Assembly: GCA_009694215.1 (NCBI GenBank)
Contig: SHVN01000015.1
Span: 1-38,738, forward strand
DNA: 38,738 bases
Direction: 5' to 3'
From: Xanthobacteraceae bacterium
Lineage (GTDB): Bacteria; Pseudomonadota; Alphaproteobacteria; Rhizobiales; Xanthobacteraceae
A program made the translations under genes and the position numbers. How positions within the stretch are numbered: the stretch's first letter is position 1; each line of letters begins with the position of its first letter. Shown in pieces: positions 16,261 through 25,680 of the stretch. The notes beneath the pieces were generated by a model. The model saw only the letters and a program-made list of their open reading frames with translations. It was not told the origin of the DNA and did not search any database.

Positions 16261-19200
16261 AAAAGCCGCGCGAAATTCCGCCTGAGGTCATCAAGCGACA
16301 AACTGAGGCGTCGGACCCGGTCCGCTCGGCGTGGGTGTCGGCGAACGCGGGCTCCGGCAAGACCCATGTGCTGGCGCAGCGCGTGATCCGGCTCTTGCTG
16401 TCGGGCGTCGATCCGGCGCGCATCCTGTGCATCACCTTCACCAAGGCCGCCGCCGCCAATATGGCGAACAAGGTGTTCGGCGACCTGCGGGCGTGGACGG
16501 TTCTCGACGACAAGGCGCTGGACGAAGCCATGCGCAAGACCGGCGCGACGCGGATCGACGCGAAACATCGCCAGCGTGCGCAGCAATTGTTCGCGCTGAC
16601 GCTGGAAACGCCGGGCGGGCTGAAGGTGCACACCATCCACGCCTTCTGCACGCAGTTGCTGCATCTGTTCCCGTTCGAGGCCAACGTCGCGGCGCGCTTC
16701 GAGGTGCTCGACGAGACCACCGAAAACCAGATGCTGGAAACGCTGAGCCTCGACGTGATGCTCAATGCCGCCGAGACGCCGGACAGCGACCTCGGCCGCG
16801 CGCTCGCGTCGGCGATGCTAGCCGGCGCCGACATGACGTTTCAGGGTCTGGTGCGCGAGACGATCCGCAAGCGCGACACGCTGACCAAATGGGTCGAGAG
16901 CGCTGGCGGCGTGCCGCAGGCGATGACGCAGTTGTCGCAGACGCTTGGCGTCGGGCCGGACGAAACGGCCGCGGATGCCGATGCGGCGATATTCGGCGAA
17001 AGCCACATCGCAAATTCGGAATGGGCCGCGGTCGGGGCGGCACTGACCGGCGGCTCGAAGACCGACAAGGAACAGGGCGCTCGGTTTCATGCGCTGGCCG
17101 CGCTGACCGGCACCGGACTGATCGACACCTACCTTGACATCTTCTGCACCAAGGACCGGTCGAAGACGAAGGACCGGCTCGCCACCAACGCGGTCCAGGA
17201 CGATCATCCCGCTCTCTGCAAGCGCCTGAACGACGAGCGCGACCGCGTCTGGGCGCTGGTCCAGCGCAAGCGCGCCATCGAGGCGCGCGACCGCAGCGTC
17301 GCGCTGTTCACAATCGCCCATGCCGTAATCGCGCGCTTCCGCGCAGAGAAAAACCGGCGCGGCCTGCTCGACTACGAGGACCTGATCGACAAGACGCTCG
17401 ACTTGCTCAATAAAGTGTCGGCGGCCTGGGTGCACTACAAGCTCGACCGCGGCATCCATCACGTTCTGATCGACGAGGCGCAGGACACAAGCCCGAAGCA
17501 ATGGCAGATCGTAAAGGCGCTGGTCAGCGAGTTTTTTGTCGGTGCCGGCGCGCACGACCGGCCGCGCTCGATCTTCGCGGTCGGCGACGAGAAGCAGTCA
17601 ATCTTCTCATTCCAGGGCGCGGCGCCGCGCAAATTTTCCGAAATGCGCCGGCATTTCGAGCTAGCGCACGAACGCGCCGGGCTTGCCTTCATCTCGACCG
17701 AGTTCAAGCATTCGTTCCGGTCGGGAGAGAACGTGCTGGGCGCGGTGGACACGGTGTTCCTGCCTGCCTCTGCCCACGCCGGGCTCACCGCCGATCCGGT
17801 GGCGCCGGTTCACGTGGCGCTGCCGGAAGCAGCCCCCGGTGTGGTCGAGATATGGGAGCTGGCGACATCCGACGAGCGGGACGCCGTCGAGCCCTGGAAC
17901 GCGCCGTTCGACATCCAGAACGCAGCGAGCGGCGTGGTGAAGCTCGCGCGCCGGATCGCGAAGCACGCGGCGGCCTGGCAGCGTCAGGGCCGCCGGCCGA
18001 AGGACGTGCTCATTCTGGTGCGGCGCCGCGGCGCGCTGTTTGAGGCGGTCATCCGCGCCCTGAAAAACGAGGGCATCCCGGTCGCCGGCGCCGACCGGCT
18101 GGTGCTGACCGAGCACATCGCAGTGATGGACCTGATGGTGCTGGCGGACGCCGTGCTACTGCCGGAGGACGATCTGGCGCTGGCGACGGTGCTGAAGAGC
18201 CCGCTGTTCGGGATCGAAGAGGACGAATTGTTCAAGCTCGCCTGGGGCCGCAAGGGCAGCCTGCATGCGTCGCTCCGCGCGCTGCGACCCGATCTGGCGA
18301 CGCGGCTCGATGCGATCGGCGAGGCCGCGCGCAACGAGACGCCGTTCGCGTTCTACGCCTGGCTGCTGGGCGCCGGCGGCGGACGAAGGAAAATTCTCGG
18401 CCGCCTCGGCCACGAGGCGAACGACGCGCTCGACGAATTCCTCAACCTCGCGCTCGACTACGAGCGCACGCAGACGCCCTCGCTGCAGGGCTTCGTCGCC
18501 TGGATGCGCGCCGCGGAATCCGAGATCAAGCGCGACATGGAAATGGCGCGCGACGAAGTGCGGGTGATGACGGTGCACGGCGCCAAGGGCCTGGAAGCGC
18601 CGATCGTGATCCTGGCCGACACCACGACGCCACCGGAGGGCTGGCACACGCCGAAGCTCTTGGCGCTGCCGCCGCAGAACGCCGCGCCCGGCGCGCCCGA
18701 CCGGCTGGTCTGGGCGGGACCGAAGGGCAACGACGTGGGGGCGATGGGCGCCGCGCGCGAAGCCGCGCGCAACGATGCGCGCAACGAATACCGGCGGCTC
18801 CTCTACGTCGCAATGACACGGGCGATCGACCGGCTGATCGTGTGCGGCATCGACAGTGCAAAAAAGCGCCCCGAGGGATGCTGGTACGATCTGGTGCGAG
18901 GCGCGCTTGAAGCTGTCAGCGTCAAGGAGCCGGCCGACGACGGCGCGGACGAGGTGTTGCGCTATCGCAAGACACCGGATGCGCCGGGCGCCGCGGAAGC
19001 GAAGAAGGAGACGCCGCCGCCGGATGTGGCACTGCTGGATTGGCTCAAGGGCGATATCAAGGACGAGCCCGACCGCGCGGCGCCGATCAAGCCGTCGGGC
19101 TTCGTCGACGATCCCGGGGCGGTGGAATCGTTCCGTCCGGGGCAGGCGCGGCAGCGCGCGCTCATGCGCGGCAACATCGTGCACCGGCTGATGCAATCGC

Positions 19201-19673
19201 TGCCGGACATTCCGGAGGGCGCGCGAGCCCTGGCCGCGCGCAGGCATATCGCGCGGCGCGGCGCGGAGTTCAGCGAGGCCGAACACGAGGCGATCGCGAG
19301 CCAGGTGCTAACCATCCTCGCCGATCCGCGCTTTGCCGCGCTGTTCGCGCCGGGCAGCCGGGCCGAGGTCCCCATCGTCGGCCGCATCGGCGCCCGCACG
19401 GTGACGGGCGTGGTCGACCGGCTGGTGGTCGCGCCCGACGCCGTCCTGATCGCCGACTACAAGACCAACCGCCCGGCGCCCCGCAGCCTCGCGGAGACGC
19501 TGGAGCGGTATCAGAGCTATGTGGTTCAGTTGGCGCTATACCGCGCTGTGCTCATGCGTCTTTACCCCGGCCGGCCGGTCCGCGCCGCTTTGATGTGGAC
19601 GGATACCCCTGACCTGGGGGAAATTCCCGCCGAAGCCCTGGATGAAGCCTTGGCCGCTGTCACCACCCCGTGA
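16257..19673 (+). CDS. addA: Double-strand break repair helicase-nuclease AddA
   Basis: The 1138-aa protein is an SF1A helicase fused to a RecB-type nuclease. Motifs in order: Walker A ANAGSGKTHVL (about 29-39), Ia TFTKAAAANM, HTIHAFC, Walker B IDEAQDTSP (about 403-411), motif III VGDEKQSIFSFQGA, motif V MTVHGAKGLEAP (about 770), motif VI LLYVAMTRAIDRL (about 848). The C-terminal nuclease has VVDRLVVAPDAVLIADYKTN (near 1067). ATG 16257 overlaps the addB stop by four bases, which fixes the start; the frame is open further upstream but only as shadow of addB. It acts with AddB in recombinational repair, the role RecBCD plays in enterobacteria. Confidence 0.96.
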   Translation: MKKPREIPPEVIKRQTEASDPVRSAWVSANAGSGKTHVLAQRVIRLLLSGVDPARILCITFTKAAAANMANKVFGDLRAWTVLDDKALDEAMRKTGATRIDAKHRQRAQQLFALTLETPGGLKVHTIHAFCTQLLHLFPFEANVAARFEVLDETTENQMLETLSLDVMLNAAETPDSDLGRALASAMLAGADMTFQGLVRETIRKRDTLTKWVESAGGVPQAMTQLSQTLGVGPDETAADADAAIFGESHIANSEWAAVGAALTGGSKTDKEQGARFHALAALTGTGLIDTYLDIFCTKDRSKTKDRLATNAVQDDHPALCKRLNDERDRVWALVQRKRAIEARDRSVALFTIAHAVIARFRAEKNRRGLLDYEDLIDKTLDLLNKVSAAWVHYKLDRGIHHVLIDEAQDTSPKQWQIVKALVSEFFVGAGAHDRPRSIFAVGDEKQSIFSFQGAAPRKFSEMRRHFELAHERAGLAFISTEFKHSFRSGENVLGAVDTVFLPASAHAGLTADPVAPVHVALPEAAPGVVEIWELATSDERDAVEPWNAPFDIQNAASGVVKLARRIAKHAAAWQRQGRRPKDVLILVRRRGALFEAVIRALKNEGIPVAGADRLVLTEHIAVMDLMVLADAVLLPEDDLALATVLKSPLFGIEEDELFKLAWGRKGSLHASLRALRPDLATRLDAIGEAARNETPFAFYAWLLGAGGGRRKILGRLGHEANDALDEFLNLALDYERTQTPSLQGFVAWMRAAESEIKRDMEMARDEVRVMTVHGAKGLEAPIVILADTTTPPEGWHTPKLLALPPQNAAPGAPDRLVWAGPKGNDVGAMGAAREAARNDARNEYRRLLYVAMTRAIDRLIVCGIDSAKKRPEGCWYDLVRGALEAVSVKEPADDGADEVLRYRKTPDAPGAAEAKKETPPPDVALLDWLKGDIKDEPDRAAPIKPSGFVDDPGAVESFRPGQARQRALMRGNIVHRLMQSLPDIPEGARALAARRHIARRGAEFSEAEHEAIASQVLTILADPRFAALFAPGSRAEVPIVGRIGARTVTGVVDRLVVAPDAVLIADYKTNRPAPRSLAETLERYQSYVVQLALYRAVLMRLYPGRPVRAALMWTDTPDLGEIPAEALDEALAAVTTP

Positions 19674-19679
19674 TGCGCC

Positions 19680-19708
19680 TTGACGCTCCGGGGTGGCGTC
19701 CATACGTT
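19680..19708 (+). promoter_or_regulatory. Candidate trxA promoter
   Basis: TTGACG (19680-19685) and TACGTT (19703-19708) are separated by 17 bp in the 88-bp gap between addA and trxA. The -35 is good, the -10 weak. It would let thioredoxin be expressed apart from the addAB operon. Confidence 0.35.
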
Positions 19709-19761
19709 CCCCGGTCCCCCGGGGCCGTTATTTTCCCGATTCGAAATAAACGAGGTGACCC

Positions 19762-20082
19762 ATGGCCATTGGCAAGGTGTCCGACGCGAACTTCGAGGCC
19801 GAGGTGCTCAAGTCGACCAGCCCGGTCGTCGTCGATTTCTGGGCTGAGTGGTGCGGCCCCTGCCGCATGATCGCGCCGGCGCTGGAAGAGATCGCGGGCA
19901 CGCTCGGAGACAAGGTCAAGATCGTCAAGCTCAACGTCGACGAGAACCCGGGCGTCGCGTCGAAGTACGGCATCATGTCGATCCCGACGCTGATGATCTT
20001 CAAGAACGGCGAGATGGCCGCGCGCCAGGTCGGCGTCGCGCCGAAGCAGAAGCTCGAGCAGTGGATCACCACCGCTATGTGA
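19762..20082 (+). CDS. trxA: Thioredoxin 1
   Basis: The 106-aa protein is a standard cytoplasmic thioredoxin with the redox motif WCGPC (Cys31, Cys34), the buried [10 protein letters not shown] context, the cis-Pro loop SIPTLMIF and a C-terminal helix ending in EQWITTAM. It reduces protein disulfides and supplies electrons to enzymes such as ribonucleotide reductase. ATG 19762 is preceded by a strong SD (GAGGTGA). It is the last plus-strand gene before a hairpin terminator and convergent folC. Confidence 0.97.
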   Translation: MAIGKVSDANFEAEVLKSTSPVVVDFWAEWCGPCRMIAPALEEIAGTLGDKVKIVKLNVDENPGVASKYGIMSIPTLMIFKNGEMAARQVGVAPKQKLEQWITTAM

Positions 20083-20108
20083 TTTCGGCTGAGCGAATTT
20101 GGAATGCG

Positions 20109-20131
20109 ATGGCCGGGCGTGTCCCGGCCAT
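20109..20131. terminator. Bidirectional terminator hairpin between trxA and folC
   Basis: ATGGCCGGG (20109-20117) pairs perfectly with CCCGGCCAT (20123-20131) around a 5-nt loop. It is followed on the plus strand by TTCGTTT, a weak U tract. It sits 27 bp after the trxA stop and 18 bp beyond the folC stop, so it can serve both convergent genes. Confidence 0.75.
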
Positions 20132-20149
20132 TTCGTTTCGTGCCTGCGC

Positions 20150-21466
20150 TTACACCGGCGGCGTACCGTTCAGCGCCAGAACTTCGCCCGCGAGATAGAG
20201 CGAACCGGTGATCAGGATGCGCGGCGCGGGCGCAAGATCCAGCCGCGCCACCGCGCCGAGCGCCGCTTCGAGCGTGCCGCGGCTCTCCGCCGGAAGTCCG
20301 ACCCCGCGCGCGATGTCGACCAGCGTCTCGGCGGCAACGCTGTTCTCCTGCCGCGGCACCGGCACGGCGATGACGCGGCGGGCGAGGCCTGCGAAGTTGC
20401 GGAGAAAACCCGCGCTGTCCTTGGTCGTGAGCATACCGACGATCAGGACGAGCGGGCGCGGCACGCGCTCTTCGATGTCGCCGAGCGCCGCCGCAACCGC
20501 GCGGGCGCCGTCGGCGTTGTGGCCCCCGTCAAGCCAGAGCTCGCTCTCCGCCGGCGCCAGCGCCTTGAGCCGGCCCTGCGTCAGAAGCTGCATCCGCGCC
20601 GGCCATTCGGCCCTGGCGATGCCGGCCTCGAAGGCCGGGAGCGGCAGCGCAAGGCCCGCGGCGCGCAGCGCGGCGATGGCGGTGCCGGCGTTGTCGATCT
20701 GGTGGCGGCCGATCAGCTTCGGCAGGGCCAGATCGAGCAGGCCGTCGTCGTCCTGATACACCAGCCGCCCGCGTTCGCCGTGCACGCTCCAGTGCTCGCC
20801 GCAGACGCAAAGCGGCGCGCGGACGCGCTTGCCTTCCGCCTCGATGACGGCCAGCGCGGCGTCGGACTGCGGCGCGATCGCCGCCGGCACGCCGCGCTTG
20901 AGGATCGCGGCCTTCTCGCCGGCGATTTTCCCGATGGTGTCGCCGAGAAACTCCAGATGGTCCATCGATATGGGCGTGATCGCGCAGGCGAGCGGCTTGT
21001 CGATCACGTTGGTGGCGTCGAGCCTTCCGCCGAGGCCGACCTCCAGCAGCGTCACATCGGCGGGATGGCGCGAGAACAGCAGAAACGCCGCGGCGGTCTC
21101 GATCTCGAACACCGTGATCGGCTCGGCGCCGTTGGCGCGCTCGCACTCCTCGAGCACGGCGGCGAGCGCCTCGTCGCTGACGAGTTGCCCGCCTCCCGGC
21201 CCGCCGAGGCGAAAGCGCTCGTTGAAACGCACCAGATGCGGCGAGGTGTAGACGTGGACGCTGCGCCCGGCTACCTCCAGCACCGCGCGCATAAAGGCTA
21301 TCATCGAGCCCTTGCCGTTGGTGCCGGCGACATGGATGACCGGCGGCAGACGCCGCTCCGGATGCCCGAGCCTGTCGAGAAGACGCCAGATGCGGTCGAG
21401 CGAAAGATCGATCCGCTTCGGATGCAGCGCCAGGAGTCGGGCGATTATCGGCTCGAAGGCGCTCAT
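20150..21466 (-). CDS. folC: Bifunctional dihydrofolate synthase / folylpolyglutamate synthase
   Basis: The 438-aa protein is a Mur-ligase-fold enzyme that adds glutamate to dihydropteroate and then extends the polyglutamate tail of folates. The ATP loop is HVAGTNGKGSMIAFM (about 45-59), with the second signature LLEVGLGGRLDATNV and the Mur-type DGGHNADGARAV in the C-terminal domain. ATG 21466 is 10 bp beyond the accD stop and has a GGCGGGG SD, so the two are probably one transcript. It is the last gene of the long minus-strand series and ends against trxA. Confidence 0.95.
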   Translation of the reverse strand: MSAFEPIIARLLALHPKRIDLSLDRIWRLLDRLGHPERRLPPVIHVAGTNGKGSMIAFMRAVLEVAGRSVHVYTSPHLVRFNERFRLGGPGGGQLVSDEALAAVLEECERANGAEPITVFEIETAAAFLLFSRHPADVTLLEVGLGGRLDATNVIDKPLACAITPISMDHLEFLGDTIGKIAGEKAAILKRGVPAAIAPQSDAALAVIEAEGKRVRAPLCVCGEHWSVHGERGRLVYQDDDGLLDLALPKLIGRHQIDNAGTAIAALRAAGLALPLPAFEAGIARAEWPARMQLLTQGRLKALAPAESELWLDGGHNADGARAVAAALGDIEERVPRPLVLIVGMLTTKDSAGFLRNFAGLARRVIAVPVPRQENSVAAETLVDIARGVGLPAESRGTLEAALGAVARLDLAPAPRILITGSLYLAGEVLALNGTPPV

Positions 21467-21476
21467 GCCCCGCCGT

Positions 21477-22397
21477 TCACGCCTGCGCGGTCCAGGTCAC
21501 CGACGCGGGCGGCGGCAGCTCCGGCAGGGTCATGCGTGGCGCGGGCTTCGTCGTCTTGGTCAGCACCCAGCACAGCTCGGCGAGCGTCGCGCGCAGCTTA
21601 TGGCGATGCACCACCATGTCCACCATGCCGTGGTCGCGCAGATACTCCGACTTCTGGAAGCCTTCGGGTAGCTTCTCGCGGATGGTTTGCTCGATCACGC
21701 GCGGACCGGCGAAGCCGATCAGCGCGCCGGGCTCGGCGATGTGCACGTCGCCCAGCATGGCATAGGAGGCGGTGACGCCGCCGGTGGTCGGGTTGGTGAG
21801 CACGACGATGTAGGGCCGCTTGGCGTCGCGCAGCATCTGCACCGCTACCGTGGTGCGCGGCAATTGCATCAGCGACAGGATACCCTCCTGCATGCGCGCG
21901 CCGCCGGACGCCGCGAACATGATGAAGGGAGTGCCGCGGTCGACCGCGGTCTCGAGCCCGGCGATCACCGCCTCGCCCGCCGCCATGCCGAGCGAGCCGC
22001 CCATGAAGTCGAAATCCTGCACCGCGACCGTGACGGGGGTGCCTTCGAGCTTGCCGAGGCCGACCTTAATCGCGTCGGTGAGTCCGGTCTTGGTGCGCGC
22101 GTCCTTCAAACGGTCGGCGTAGCGCCGCTCGTCGCGGAACCTGAGCGGATCGATCGAGCCGGTCCGCACCGCGATGTCGAGCCAGGTTCCCTCGTCGAAG
22201 ATCGACTTCAGCCGCGCCACCGCGCTCATGCGCATGTGGTAGTTCGAGCTCGGGATGACGAACTGGTTGGACTCGACGTCCTTGAAGAACACGAGCTGGC
22301 CGGTCTCCGGACACTTGATCCAGAGATTTTCCGGCGACTCGCGCCGGTTGAGGAAATTGCGAATCTTCGGCCGGACGACATTGGAGATCCAGTTCAT
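21477..22397 (-). CDS. accD: Acetyl-CoA carboxylase carboxyltransferase subunit beta, zinc ribbon degenerate
   Basis: AccD with AccA transfers CO2 from biotin to acetyl-CoA, the first step of fatty acid synthesis. The crotonase-like carboxyltransferase core is intact: [70 protein letters not shown]. The N-terminal zinc ribbon, which in E. coli holds two CxxC pairs, is reduced to one Cys (Cys29 in [11 protein letters not shown]); the other positions are Thr and non-Cys residues around [11 protein letters not shown]. Bradyrhizobium-type AccD proteins show the same loss as far as I recall. At 306 aa it is a normal length. It lies 21 bp after trpA and 10 bp before folC. Confidence 0.95.
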   Translation of the reverse strand: MNWISNVVRPKIRNFLNRRESPENLWIKCPETGQLVFFKDVESNQFVIPSSNYHMRMSAVARLKSIFDEGTWLDIAVRTGSIDPLRFRDERRYADRLKDARTKTGLTDAIKVGLGKLEGTPVTVAVQDFDFMGGSLGMAAGEAVIAGLETAVDRGTPFIMFAASGGARMQEGILSLMQLPRTTVAVQMLRDAKRPYIVVLTNPTTGGVTASYAMLGDVHIAEPGALIGFAGPRVIEQTIREKLPEGFQKSEYLRDHGMVDMVVHRHKLRATLAELCWVLTKTTKPAPRMTLPELPPPASVTWTAQA

Positions 22398-22418
22398 GGC
22401 TTCGAGCCTAGCATCGAA

Positions 22419-23255
22419 TTAAGGCGATTTGTGTTTCGCGCCGCGGACGCCCCTGGCGAGCTCCGCGACCAGTACCGCCACCGCCTTGACCGTGCGCGCG
22501 GTGGCCTTGCCCTTCCTGTCGAGGCTGTCCTTCACCGCGTTCACCAGCGCCGAGCCGACCGCCACGCCCTCGGCGCCTTGCGCGATGGCCCGCGCCTGCT
22601 TCGCCGTCCGCACGCCGAAGCCGACCGCCACCGGCAGCCTGGTGTGGCGTTTGATGCGCGTCACCGCCGCATGGACCTTGTCCGCGTCGGGCGCGGCCGA
22701 GCCGGTGATGCCGGTGATCGAGACGTAATAGACGAAGCCCGAGGTGTTCGCGAGCACCGCCGGCAGCCGCCTGTCGTCGGTGGTCGGCGTGGCGAGCCGG
22801 ATGAAATTCAGTCCGGCCTTGAGCGCCGGGATGCAAAGCTCCTCGTCCTCCTCGGGCGGCAGGTCCACAACGATGAGCCCATCGACACCGGCGGCTTTGG
22901 CGTCGGCGAGAAATTTCATCACGCCGTAGATGTAGATCGGATTGTAGTAGCCCATCAGCACGATCGGCGTGGCGCTGTCGCCCTTGCGGAACGCTCGGAC
23001 CATGCCGAGCGTCTTGATCATGGTCTGGCCGGCGTTGAGTGCGCGAAGCCCGCCGGCCTGGATCGCGGGCCCGTCCGCCATCGGATCGGTGAACGGCATG
23101 CCGAGCTCGATCACGTCGGCGCCGGCCTTGGGCAGCGCCTTCAGAATCTCCAGCGAGGTCCTGGTGTCTGGATCGCCCGCCATCGTGTAGGTGACGAGCG
23201 CGGCGCGGCCTTCGCGCTTCAAGTCCGCGAAGCGTTGATCGATGCGGGTGGTCAT
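22419..23255 (-). CDS. trpA: Tryptophan synthase alpha chain
   Basis: The 278-aa TIM barrel cleaves indole-3-glycerol phosphate to indole and glyceraldehyde-3-phosphate. The catalytic acids are Glu50 ([18 protein letters not shown]) and Asp61 in the same segment. The phosphate-binding [10 protein letters not shown] follows late in the protein. ATG 23255 overlaps the stop of the small membrane-protein gene upstream (ATGA); the frame is open further back but only as shadow. The trp genes run trpF-trpB-orf-trpA, followed by accD and folC. Confidence 0.95.
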   Translation of the reverse strand: MTTRIDQRFADLKREGRAALVTYTMAGDPDTRTSLEILKALPKAGADVIELGMPFTDPMADGPAIQAGGLRALNAGQTMIKTLGMVRAFRKGDSATPIVLMGYYNPIYIYGVMKFLADAKAAGVDGLIVVDLPPEEDEELCIPALKAGLNFIRLATPTTDDRRLPAVLANTSGFVYYVSITGITGSAAPDADKVHAAVTRIKRHTRLPVAVGFGVRTAKQARAIAQGAEGVAVGSALVNAVKDSLDRKGKATARTVKAVAVLVAELARGVRGAKHKSP

Positions 23256-23524
23256 TTGCGGGAACGCGGGCTGGTGTCGACGAGCGGAAGAGTTCCCTGA
23301 CGGCGCTCTCGCATCTCGGCCATGCGGATGTTGATGGTGCCGAGCACGATCAGGACCAGCATGCCGGCGCAGACGAACCATTCCTTGCGGGTTATCTCGG
23401 GACCCACCTCGAACAGCCGCGCCTTGAAGAAATAGATCAGGTATCCGGCCCCGAAGATCACCAGCGTCCAGCCGGTTCGCCCCTGCCGGCTCATGCCGCT
23501 CCACCAGGCGTAGAGCCGGATCAC
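23252..23524 (-). CDS. Small membrane protein coupled between trpB and trpA
   Basis: The 90-aa product has two predicted membrane segments: [15 protein letters not shown] (about 19-33) and [18 protein letters not shown] (about 49-66). A basic tail follows ([11 protein letters not shown], then SPRSRK). It is unlike any family I recognise. The GTG start at 23524 overlaps the trpB stop as GTGA, and its own stop overlaps the trpA start as ATGA, so all three reading frames are translationally coupled. That arrangement is the main evidence that it is real. Its job is unknown; nothing in the sequence suggests an enzyme. Confidence 0.72.
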   Translation of the reverse strand: MIRLYAWWSGMSRQGRTGWTLVIFGAGYLIYFFKARLFEVGPEITRKEWFVCAGMLVLIVLGTINIRMAEMRERRQGTLPLVDTSPRSRK

Positions 23525-24753
23525 AGCTTGCCCCCGAGGCCCTTGTCCCCCAGGTGTTTGGCGACGCTGTCGAGGTCCTTGTCGCCGCGGCCGGAGAGGT
23601 TGACCACCAGCAGGTGATCCGCAGGCTTGCTCGGCGCGATGTCGCCGAGCCGGGCCAGCGCGTGACAGGGCTCCAGCGCCGGAATGATGCCTTCGAGCCG
23701 GCTACAGAGCTGGAACGCGGCGAGCGCTTCCTTGTCGGTGGCGGAGAGGAACTTCACCCGGCCGAGATCGGCGAGCCAGGCGTGCTCCGGGCCGATGCCG
23801 GGATAGTCGAGGCCGGCGGAGATCGAATGCGCCTCCTCGATCTGCCCGTCGTCTTTCATCAGCAGATAGGTGCGGTTGCCGTGCAGCACGCCTGGCCGTC
23901 CGCCCGCGACCGATGCGGCGTGCTTCTTCTTCAGGCCATGACCGGCCGCCTCGACGCCGTAGATGTCCACGCCGCGGTCGTCGAGGAACGGATGGAACAG
24001 GCCCATCGCGTTCGAGCCGCCGCCGATGCAGGCGATGAGCGAGTCGGGAAGACGGCCTTCCGCCTCCTGCATCTGCGCGCGCGTCTCCTCGCCGATGATG
24101 CATTGGAAATCTCGCACCATCATCGGATAGGGATGCGGGCCGGCCACCGTGCCGATGCAATAGAACGTGTTCGAGACGTTGGTGACCCAGTCGCGCAGCG
24201 CCTCGTTCATCGCGTCTTTCAATGTCTTCGCGCCCGACTCCACCGGCCGCACCTGCGCACCCAGTGCCTGCATGCGCAGCACGTTCGGCTGCTGTCGGGC
24301 AACGTCGAGCGCGCCCATGAACACGATGCATTCGAGGCCAAACTTGGCGCACATCGTCGCGGTCGCGACGCCGTGCATGCCGGCGCCGGTTTCGGCGATA
24401 ACGCGCGGCTTGCCCATGCGCCTGGCCAGCATGATCTGGCCGAGCACGTTGTTCACCTTGTGCGCGCCGGTGTGGTTGAGATCCTCGCGCTTGAAGTAGA
24501 TCTTCGCGCCGCCAAAATGTTTCGTGAGCCGCTCGGCGAGACAGAGCGGCGACGGCCGGCCGACGTAGTTCTTCAGATGGCCGTCCATCTCTTTCTTGAA
24601 GGCGGGATCGGCCTTCGCCTCGGCGTAAGCCTTCTCAAGCTCCAGGATCAGCGGCATCAGCGTCTCGGCGACGAAGCGGCCGCCGTAGATGCCGAAGTGC
24701 CCGCGCTCGTCGGGACCGGTGCGGAACGAATTGGGCTGTTGCACGACCGTCAT
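23521..24753 (-). CDS. trpB: Tryptophan synthase beta chain
   Basis: The 410-aa PLP enzyme joins indole and serine to give tryptophan. The PLP lysine is Lys99 in HTGAHKVNN. The phosphate-binding glycine loop is IGGGSNAMG, and [13 protein letters not shown] and GPEHAWL are in place. Start ATG 24753 gives the usual N-terminus ([20 protein letters not shown]); the frame is open to 25173 but that part shadows trpF. It begins 8 bp after the trpF stop. Confidence 0.96.
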   Translation of the reverse strand: MTVVQQPNSFRTGPDERGHFGIYGGRFVAETLMPLILELEKAYAEAKADPAFKKEMDGHLKNYVGRPSPLCLAERLTKHFGGAKIYFKREDLNHTGAHKVNNVLGQIMLARRMGKPRVIAETGAGMHGVATATMCAKFGLECIVFMGALDVARQQPNVLRMQALGAQVRPVESGAKTLKDAMNEALRDWVTNVSNTFYCIGTVAGPHPYPMMVRDFQCIIGEETRAQMQEAEGRLPDSLIACIGGGSNAMGLFHPFLDDRGVDIYGVEAAGHGLKKKHAASVAGGRPGVLHGNRTYLLMKDDGQIEEAHSISAGLDYPGIGPEHAWLADLGRVKFLSATDKEALAAFQLCSRLEGIIPALEPCHALARLGDIAPSKPADHLLVVNLSGRGDKDLDSVAKHLGDKGLGGKL

Positions 24754-24760
24754 GCGGGGC

Positions 24761-25498
24761 TCACGCGGACACGTCGGTGATGGAGCCCGGCACGCGCACG
24801 CGAGGCTTCTTGTCGGGCTCGCCGTCCGGCGCCCCCGCCGGCGCGTCCGGCTTGCCGGGCATCCCCCGCGCGGCACGGATGAACGAGCGGATCTTGCCCG
24901 GATCCTTCTCCCCCGGCGCACGCTCGACACCGGACGACACGTCGACCGCGGGCGCGCGGGTGATGCGCAGCGCCTCGGCAACGTTGGACGCATCGAGCCC
25001 GCCCGACAGCATGTACGGAATCTTAAGATCGAGATTCTGCAGCAGGCTCCAGTCGAAGGTCTTGCCGAGCCCGCCGGGCCGCGTCGCGTCGCGCGGCGCA
25101 CGGGCGTCGAACAGGAGCCAGTCGGCGACCTTGGCGTAGAGATGGATCGGCGACAGGTCGGCGCGGGTCTCAATCGGCAGTGCCTTCATCACCGGCAGGT
25201 GGAAGCGCCCGCGCACGGCGGCGACACGCTCCGGCGTCTCCTTGCCGTGCAATTGCAGCATGTCGGGCTTGAGCGCCTCGACCGCGCTATCCAATTCGGC
25301 GTCGGTGGCGTCGACCGCGAGCGCGACCTTTTTCGCCCGGCCCTTCACGCGCTCGCGCAGGGCCCGCGTCGCCTCGATGCCGAGATCGCGCGGCGACGGC
25401 GGAAAAAACACGAAGCCGACCATGTCGGCGCCCGCCTCCAGCGCCGCGTCGAGCGCGTCAGGGGTCTTCAGGCCGCAGATTTTGATCAAAATGGGCAT
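24761..25498 (-). CDS. trpF: Phosphoribosylanthranilate isomerase with a charged C-terminal tail
   Basis: TrpF performs the Amadori rearrangement of phosphoribosylanthranilate in tryptophan synthesis. The start [33 protein letters not shown] carries the catalytic Cys. [17 protein letters not shown], and the C-terminal [11 protein letters not shown] and [19 protein letters not shown] are family blocks. The barrel ends near residue 212; the remaining 30 or so residues ([15 protein letters not shown], then [14 protein letters not shown]) are a Pro/Asp/Lys-rich tail not needed by other TrpF proteins. It is the first of the trpF-trpB-orf-trpA group. Confidence 0.94.
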   Translation of the reverse strand: MPILIKICGLKTPDALDAALEAGADMVGFVFFPPSPRDLGIEATRALRERVKGRAKKVALAVDATDAELDSAVEALKPDMLQLHGKETPERVAAVRGRFHLPVMKALPIETRADLSPIHLYAKVADWLLFDARAPRDATRPGGLGKTFDWSLLQNLDLKIPYMLSGGLDASNVAEALRITRAPAVDVSSGVERAPGEKDPGKIRSFIRAARGMPGKPDAPAGAPDGEPDKKPRVRVPGSITDVSA

Positions 25499-25539
25499 GA
25501 TGGGCGGGGTTCTAGCAGACTAGCGCCGAACTCTCCACC

Positions 25540-25674
25540 CGTCATTCCGGACACCGCGAAGCGGCGATCCGGAATCCATAACCCGCAACATTTAAGTCAT
25601 CGGCACAGGGGTTATAGATTCCGGGTTCGTCACGCCTTCGCCCTTCGGGCTACGGCGGACGCCCCGGAATGACG
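25540..25674. repeat. Palindromic short element with CGTCATTCCGG / CCGGAATGACG ends (copy 2)
   Basis: The element is 135 bp, bounded by a perfect 11-bp terminal inverted repeat. A nested inner repeat (CCGGAATCCATAACCC against GGGTTATAGATTCCGG) would fold it into a long hairpin with a side stem GCCGCTTCGCGGT. It fills the gap between the ornithine-cyclodeaminase-family gene and trpF. Its left flank, ACTCTCC, is the same as that of copy 3. Confidence 0.85.
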
Positions 25675-25680
25675 CTGCGG

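Noticed and set aside
20099-21775. 558-aa plus-strand ORF across folC
   Set aside because: Shadow frame; the minus strand carries FolC with all motifs. It also overlaps the trxA/folC terminator.
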